A stretch of 64,000 bases of DNA, from the NCBI GenBank assembly GCA_965219875.1, contig CBDCOW010000003.1, positions 806,001-870,000 on the forward strand. Direction: 5' to 3'. This document shows positions 58,356 to 64,000 of the stretch, piece by piece. Position numbers and translations under genes: made by a program. Source of the stretch: DAOUKH01 sp965219875 (GTDB lineage: Bacteria; Chloroflexota; Dehalococcoidia; SHYB01). Each line of letters starts with the position of its first letter. Position 1 is the first letter of the stretch. The notes under the pieces were generated by a model, which was given only the letters and a program-made list of their open reading frames with translations, searched no databases and was not told the origin of the DNA.

Positions 58356-59174
58356 CTAGACGCCGCGGCACAGCCGCCCGAAGGCGTCGGCAAGGCCGCG
58401 GTCGCCCTCGACGAACAGGCGTCCTTCGGCGAGGAGCGCGTCGTAGGCGCCGCGTCCGTACAGCAGCAGCGCGAAGTCCGACGCGGTCATGGCAAAGACG
58501 GCGTCGGCTGTGGTCGACGCGGGCGCCGGTGCCAGCGTCGGCGCGCCGCAGTCGAGAGACAGGGCTAACGTACGGGGAGACCCGGAGAGATCGAAACGGA
58601 AGCGGCCGTCGCGCAACTCGCTCTCGCCGGGCCTGACCGCGTGCGCGACGAAGAGCGGGAGATGGACGTCGGCGAGCACCGCGGCGGCGGCCTCGGAGAG
58701 CGCCGCGCCGGAGTCGAACGGACGGCGTATATCCCACCCGTGAATCGAGAGCTCGGCGGTACGGAGCGCGGCGTAGAACCAGGCCTCAGTCTCTAAACCG
58801 GCGACGCGGAGCTTGGCGTGAAGGCGCTCGGGAGTCAGGCCACGGAGAAACGCCGCCAGTTCCGCGTTGCCGCGCTTGAAGCGTTCTCCAAGCGCGGGGC
58901 CCGCATCGGCCCGTAGCCGGCGAGCCTCGTTAGCGATGCTCTCCCGCGCCGACCCAGGGGTGCGCGGCGTGAACGCCGGCGCTTCGCCCAGCGCTCTTCG
59001 GATGCGCGTGACGTAGCCACTCGATCCCGAAGCTAAATGGGCGATGACGTCGCCAATGGACCAGTCCTGGCACCGAGACGGCTCGTCCCATCGCGCGAAG
59101 GGCAGCCCGTCCAAGAAGGCCTCGAGGGCCGCCGCTTCGGCCTGCATCACATCGAAGACTTCTTGCGGCTCCAC
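58356..59174 (-). CDS. Maleylpyruvate isomerase/mycothiol-type DinB-fold protein
   Basis: 272 residues. N-terminal DinB-like helical bundle with metal-ligand His in IGDVIAHLASG and LSIHGWDIRRP; C-terminal alpha/beta domain of the SCP2-like type (ADAVFAMTASDFALLLYGRG). GTG start with GGGAG 6 nt upstream. The family name comes from mycothiol-dependent enzymes, but thiol use is unproven here. Confidence 0.8.
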   Translation of the reverse strand: MEPQEVFDVMQAEAAALEAFLDGLPFARWDEPSRCQDWSIGDVIAHLASGSSGYVTRIRRALGEAPAFTPRTPGSARESIANEARRLRADAGPALGERFKRGNAELAAFLRGLTPERLHAKLRVAGLETEAWFYAALRTAELSIHGWDIRRPFDSGAALSEAAAAVLADVHLPLFVAHAVRPGESELRDGRFRFDLSGSPRTLALSLDCGAPTLAPAPASTTADAVFAMTASDFALLLYGRGAYDALLAEGRLFVEGDRGLADAFGRLCRGV

Positions 59175-59194
59175 GGATGGCTCCCGCTGGGCGG

Positions 59195-59632
59195 CTAGGC
59201 GCGCCTAAGCGTGACGACGGGGATCTCGCGGTCGGTCCCGGCGCGGTAGGTGGCGAAGCGGGCATTGGCCGCGGCCACTTTGTCGAACAGCGCGGCGCGC
59301 TCCTCGCCCTGGGCAATGCGGGCATAGGCGGCGAAACGTTCGCCGGTAATTTCGACGGAAACGCGCGGGTCGTCGGTGATGTTCAAGTACCAACCAGGGT
59401 GGTGGTCTTGGCCGTAGTTGGAGGCGATAACGATGTAGTCGCCGGCCTCTTCGAATTGGAAGTACATCAACGGCGACGACCTCGGCTTACCGCTCTTGCG
59501 TCCCTGGGTCACGAGAATGAGGGCGCCTTCTCCTTCCAAGCGGCCCAGGAGGCGACCGCCGGAGAGGCGGAACAAGAGGCGGTGCAGCGGCACGAAGAGC
59601 CAGGCGATGAGGCGTCGCTTATAGGTCGGCAT
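59195..59632 (-). CDS. Deazaflavin (F420)-dependent nitroreductase-family protein, Ddn-like
   Basis: 145 residues, split beta-barrel flavin fold: GALILVTQGRKSGKPRSSPLMYF, VIASNYGQDHHPGWYLNI, VSVEITGERFAAYARI. AGGAGG site. Suggests that F420 is made by the organism. Downstream of the 16S gene but separated by a terminator. Confidence 0.88.
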   Translation of the reverse strand: MPTYKRRLIAWLFVPLHRLLFRLSGGRLLGRLEGEGALILVTQGRKSGKPRSSPLMYFQFEEAGDYIVIASNYGQDHHPGWYLNITDDPRVSVEITGERFAAYARIAQGEERAALFDKVAAANARFATYRAGTDREIPVVTLRRA

Positions 59633-59697
59633 TGGCTTCCTCCTTTGCGGCGCTCAGGATAGCACGACCGGCGGAAGAGCTGGAGTAGAAAGGAAAG

Positions 59698-59732
59698 GGG
59701 GAAAGCAAAAGCCCCGGCGGATGGCCGGGGCT
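59698..59732 (-). terminator. Rho-independent terminator of the 16S transcript
   Basis: Arms 59710-59718 and 59724-59732 pair perfectly (9 bp, AGCCCCGGC), 5-nt loop; on the minus strand TTTTGCTTT follows. About 130 nt after the 16S 3' end. Confidence 0.85.
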
Positions 59733-59861
59733 GCACCTTAACCGGAGGATAGTGGAAGCAAAGCACGACAAGTACGTTTCAACTTGTACTCCCGGCGTCT
59801 CCGCCGGGAACCGACCTAGGATCTTGGGCCTTTGGCCGAAGCTTGGGGCCCAGTCTCCCTA

Positions 59862-61368
<1,507 letters not shown>

Positions 61369-61481
61369 CAAAAGCAAACTTGACCTTACTTTACTTCCAC
61401 TATCCTCTTGTTAAGGCGCCGCGCGCCGGAGCGCACCGGGTCTGCATCAAAGACCCACCCCTCACGGGGCCGAACCTGCCC

Positions 61482-61510
61482 ACTGTAGCAGCGGGCGATC
61501 CTAATGTCAA
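61482..61510 (-). promoter_or_regulatory. Promoter of the 16S rRNA gene
   Basis: Minus-strand TTGACA (61505-61510), exactly 17 nt, TACAGT (61482-61487). Expected start near 61475, leader about 105 nt. Confidence 0.75.
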
Positions 61511-61974
61511 CGCTCGCGGGGCTCTCTCCAACGTTCTCCCACAGGGGGAGGGCGCCTACAAGGTGCACCCCTAACAGGGGCGGAAGGCAGATCTTGCACC
61601 ACTGCTCAGGGGGTGCGGTGCAGCTCCCTTGGCGCAAGTGGCGGGCTTTCGCTCTTCGAGAGGGGCGCCTTGTTTCGGGGGGCATGGCCGTCAATATCGT
61701 CAATATCGCCAATTTCGCCAGTATCGCCAGCGGCAATGGGCCGGCCGGCAGCGGCTTGGGACCCGGCCGCCGACGGGTTATGTGCCGGTGCCGTTGGACG
61801 GAGTGCCAGTAATTGGCGCTTTTGCGCATCTTCGCGAGGTGGATCCACCTCGCCTTGGGCTTTCCGCCGAGGTCGTAGGGGGAGCGACGGCCGTTCGCAG
61901 CCGTCATCGGCGGCGCGGGCTCGAGGGCTGGTGGTTGTGGCGGGATCGCTCGCCCTAACCCCTCTCCCGGTGGA
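61511..61974. other. Gap upstream of the 16S promoter, no clear gene
   Basis: Frames are open on both strands but none is convincing. It holds a degenerate 9-bp tandem repeat (GTCAATATC, GTCAATATC, GCCAATTTC, GCCAGTATC) at about 61690-61725 and one CTCCCACAGGGGGAG copy near 61540. Confidence 0.45.
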
Positions 61975-62600
61975 GACCTTGCGGGCCCCTAGTTGCGGGG
62001 GGAGCGGGGCGAGACCACCCCAGCCACCCGCCCCCGACGCGCCTGTGGCGCGTGCCCTCTCTCAGTCTCTCCCAGAGGGAGAGAGGGTTAGGGATGCGCT
62101 CCCCCACGGTCACCTTTGCGTATCCTCGTTGCGGGGGGAGCGGGCGCCCACGAGGGGACGCCCCTACGGGGAGGGGATAGATTCCCACATCCGCGGGAAT
62201 GACGGGGTATCGGCGGGGTTTGCAGGGGTTTCCAGCGGGAGCGGGGCGAGACCACCCCAGGCCACCCGCCCCCGACGCGCCTGTGGCGCGTGCCCTCTCT
62301 CAGTCTCTCCCAGAGGGAGAGAGGTTTAGGGATGCGCCCCCCACGGTCACCTTTGCGTATCCCCGTTGCAGGGGGAGCGGGCGCCCACGAGGGGCGCCCC
62401 TACGAGAGGGATAGATTCCCGCGTTCGCGGGAATGACGGGTATGGGCGGGTTTTGCAGAGGGCTCTAGGGGGAGCGGGGCGAGACCACCCCAGCCACCCG
62501 CCCCCGACGCGCCTGTGGCGCGTGCCCTCTCTCAGTCTCTCCCAGAGGGAGAGAGGTTTAGGGATGCGCTCCCCCACGGTCTCCTTGGAGTAGAGACTCG
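61975..62600. repeat. Tandem array of about 235-bp units, 2.5 copies
   Basis: GAGCGGGGCGAGACCACC starts at 62002, 62239 and 62472 (periods 237 and 233). Each unit holds, in order, the GCGCCTGTGGCGCG hairpin, CTCTCAGTCTCTCCCAGAGGGAGAGAGG core, CACGGTCACCTTTGCGTATCC, a GGGCGCCCACGAGGGGCGCCCC hairpin and GATAGATTCCC..GGGAATGACGG. The third copy breaks off after the core. No gene. Confidence 0.9.
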
Positions 62601-62679
62601 TCCGCTTCCTTCGTCCTAAGGCCGGGGGGCGGGCGTTTCGTCCCTCGGCTGGGGTTTTTGCGGGGGTGAGGGGAATAGC

Positions 62680-62707
62680 GAGGGGGCCCCCAACTGGAGG
62701 CCCCCTC
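62680..62707 (-). terminator. Hairpin after the DUF11-repeat gene
   Basis: GAGGGGGCC (62680-62688) and GGCCCCCTC (62699-62707) pair perfectly, 10-nt loop; T-tract weak. Confidence 0.6.
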
Positions 62708-62772
62708 GGACTTCGTTCTCTTAGCGCGGTCCCGCCTCTGCCTCGCGGGGCCGCTCGCTTTGCCGTTCGAGA

Positions 62773-64000
62773 CTACCGAGGGACGATCGTCGTGCCTTCC
62801 TCGTCGGTGATGTCCTGCATGAACTCGGTGTAGTTCAGCGTGGCGGAGGCCACCACATCACCGTCGGATACCGCCTCGACGGTGATCGTGACCATCTCCT
62901 CGTCGCCGACTCCGATCTCGCCGAGGTTGAAGTTCACCCGCTGGCCGTTGATCGTGCCGTCCGCGGCGGCGACGATTCTGAACTCGGTGGGGATGACAAC
63001 CTCGAGCGTGACGTTGGTGAGCGGCAATTCGTCGCCCTGGTTGGTCACCGTGACGGTGTAGGAGGTCTGCTCGCCGACGGCGATCGGGTCGTTGCTGTCG
63101 AGGATTACGAGCGACGCGCCCGCGGCAGCCCTTACCTCGACATCGAAGGTGGTCTCGTCGCCCGCGCCTTCGGTGCTGGTCACGGACGCCGTGTTGGTGT
63201 ACATGCCGGCCTCGTCGCCGCGCAGCGTGACGGTGACGGTGACGGACTCACCGATGGAGAGGCCGCCGACGTTCCAGGTCGCGACGCCAGCGGCATGCGT
63301 GCCGCCGCTATCGGCGCTGATGAAGCTCAGGCCGACCGGGATGGTGTCGGTGATGACGACACCGGTGAGGTCGCTTTCGCCGTTGTTGGTGGCGGTGAGC
63401 TCGTAGTCACGCTCACCGTCGGTGTACATCACCGCTCCGCCCATCTTCTCGAGGCTGATGCCCGGCGTGGTGGACGTGACCGAGGCCTCGGCGCTGACCG
63501 TGGCGTCGAGCACCGTCACGCCGACCGTGTTCGTGTGCTCGCCGGACTCGGCGGCGGTCACGGTGACCGTGAAGGTCGTGGAGGCGCCAGCATCGAGCTG
63601 GTCGATGGTCCAGTTCAGGCTGCCATCGTCGGCAACCGTCGCCTCAGGCTCGGAGCTCACGACAGTGAGGCCGGCCGGGAGGGTATCGGACACCGCGGCG
63701 TTGAACGCCGGGCCGTTGCCCTCGTTGGTGACCTCGATCGTGAAGGTGACTTCCTCGCCGACCAGGAAGGAATCGGCGGAGGCGGTCTTGGTCACGGCCA
63801 AGCCCGGCGTCACGATGGTGGTGTCGACGCTCGCGGCGGCTTCGGCGCCCTCCGCGGAGGTGACGATGACCGGCAGCGAGTAGTCGCCGGCGACGTCGCC
63901 GGAGGCGGCGACCATGATGGTCCGCGACTCGCCGGCGGCGAGGGTGCCGATGTTCCAGGTGGTGCCTTCCGTCGGACCCGGGACACCGCTGAAGAAGGTG
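62773..64000 (-). CDS. DUF11-repeat surface/secreted protein, C-terminal part (N-terminus outside window)
   Basis: At least 408 residues; the frame is open to the window edge (it continues with TFFSGVPGPTEGTTWNIGTLAAGES at the edge), so the ATG at 63915 is internal. Three to four beta-sandwich repeats of about 110 residues of the DUF11/conserved-repeat type: VTKTASADSFLVGEEVTFTI with DTLPAGLTV; DYELTATNNGES with DTIPVGLSF; VAVGEQ-like IAVGEQTSYTVTVTNQGD. Rich in Thr, Val, Ala, Asp. No LPXTG or membrane anchor at the end. Cell-surface or extracellular role expected. Confidence 0.85.
   Translation of the reverse strand, partial: TFFSGVPGPTEGTTWNIGTLAAGESRTIMVAASGDVAGDYSLPVIVTSAEGAEAAASVDTTIVTPGLAVTKTASADSFLVGEEVTFTIEVTNEGNGPAFNAAVSDTLPAGLTVVSSEPEATVADDGSLNWTIDQLDAGASTTFTVTVTAAESGEHTNTVGVTVLDATVSAEASVTSTTPGISLEKMGGAVMYTDGERDYELTATNNGESDLTGVVITDTIPVGLSFISADSGGTHAAGVATWNVGGLSIGESVTVTVTLRGDEAGMYTNTASVTSTEGAGDETTFDVEVRAAAGASLVILDSNDPIAVGEQTSYTVTVTNQGDELPLTNVTLEVVIPTEFRIVAAADGTINGQRVNFNLGEIGVGDEEMVTITVEAVSDGDVVASATLNYTEFMQDITDEEGTTIVPR

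Noticed and set aside
59633..59861. tRNA or start of 23S after the 16S gene
   Set aside because: No tRNA cloverleaf or TTCRA-type loop and no 23S sequence; only two hairpins, one a terminator.
62847..63915. ATG 63915 as the true start of the DUF11-repeat protein
   Set aside because: The same frame and repeat pattern continue to base 64000, so the protein begins beyond the window.

Overview
The window is a GC-rich (roughly 65-70 %) bacterial chromosome segment. It carries one 16S rRNA gene, no tRNA or CRISPR array that I can see, many overlapping same-strand genes, and frequent GTG/TTG starts with clear AGGAGG-type ribosome sites. Three things together suggest Chloroflexota of the Dehalococcoidia/SAR202 type: the gene content (luciferase-like monooxygenases, several CaiB/BaiF CoA transferases, hydantoinase/oxoprolinase subunits, SDRs, a GMC oxidoreductase, an F420-type Ddn protein), a 16S gene not linked to 23S, and an rpsO-pnp pair. 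That placement is inference; a 16S tree would settle it.

Region 1 (1-21,700) is a catabolic and accessory region. It starts with the end of a DppC-like peptide ABC permease, then a tandem dimeric alpha/beta-barrel protein. An accessory patch (1,516-4,700) follows: a 41-residue membrane peptide, a two-gene cassette of unknown function, and a PIN-domain module lying between two copies of a luciferase-like monooxygenase 3' end. A minus-strand operon then reads cupin, alpha/beta hydrolase, CaiB, CaiB, luciferase-like monooxygenase, isochorismatase-like hydrolase. A GMC oxidoreductase, a pair of small coiled-coil membrane proteins, HyuA, a racemase-like protein, two SDRs (one without catalytic residues), a second barrel protein and HyuB complete it. 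Together these look suited to activating, oxidising and cleaving small organic acids or cyclic amides; the substrate is unknown.

Region 2 (21,800-37,800) is mostly housekeeping: RNase III, a CCA-adding-type nucleotidyltransferase with two small zinc-ribbon proteins, an OGG-type glycosylase, an exonuclease-DinG helicase, a PHP phosphoesterase, an ECF sigma factor, PurA, the dapB-asd-dapA lysine set, rpsO-pnp (PNPase with an Arg/Gly/Asp-rich tail) and an Lrp/AsnC regulator. Region 3 (38,000-47,150) has a fused double CaiB protein, a HicB antitoxin beside a decayed hicA, an O-methyltransferase, a fatty-acid desaturase, a frameshifted IS481-type element inside a dispersed repeat, a two-gene ABC exporter and a dienelactone hydrolase. 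Region 4 (47,200-59,650) has coaX-coaBC-tyrA-aroA, acpS-nnr, tenA-folD-queA, then a DsbA/FrnE-like gene whose first active-site Cys codon is TGA (a selenoprotein candidate), an SDR, a mycothiol-type DinB protein and a Ddn-like protein. Region 5 (59,700-64,000) has the solitary 16S gene with its own promoter and terminator, a block of about 235-bp tandem repeats, and the C-terminal part of a DUF11-repeat surface protein that runs off the window.

A family of short GC-rich palindromic repeats (core CTCCCCCAGAGGGGGAG) sits in nearly every long intergenic gap, has invaded the 3' ends of two genes, and was itself the target of the IS element. Several genes have a TATAAT-like box only 5-9 nt before the start codon, which suggests leaderless mRNAs.
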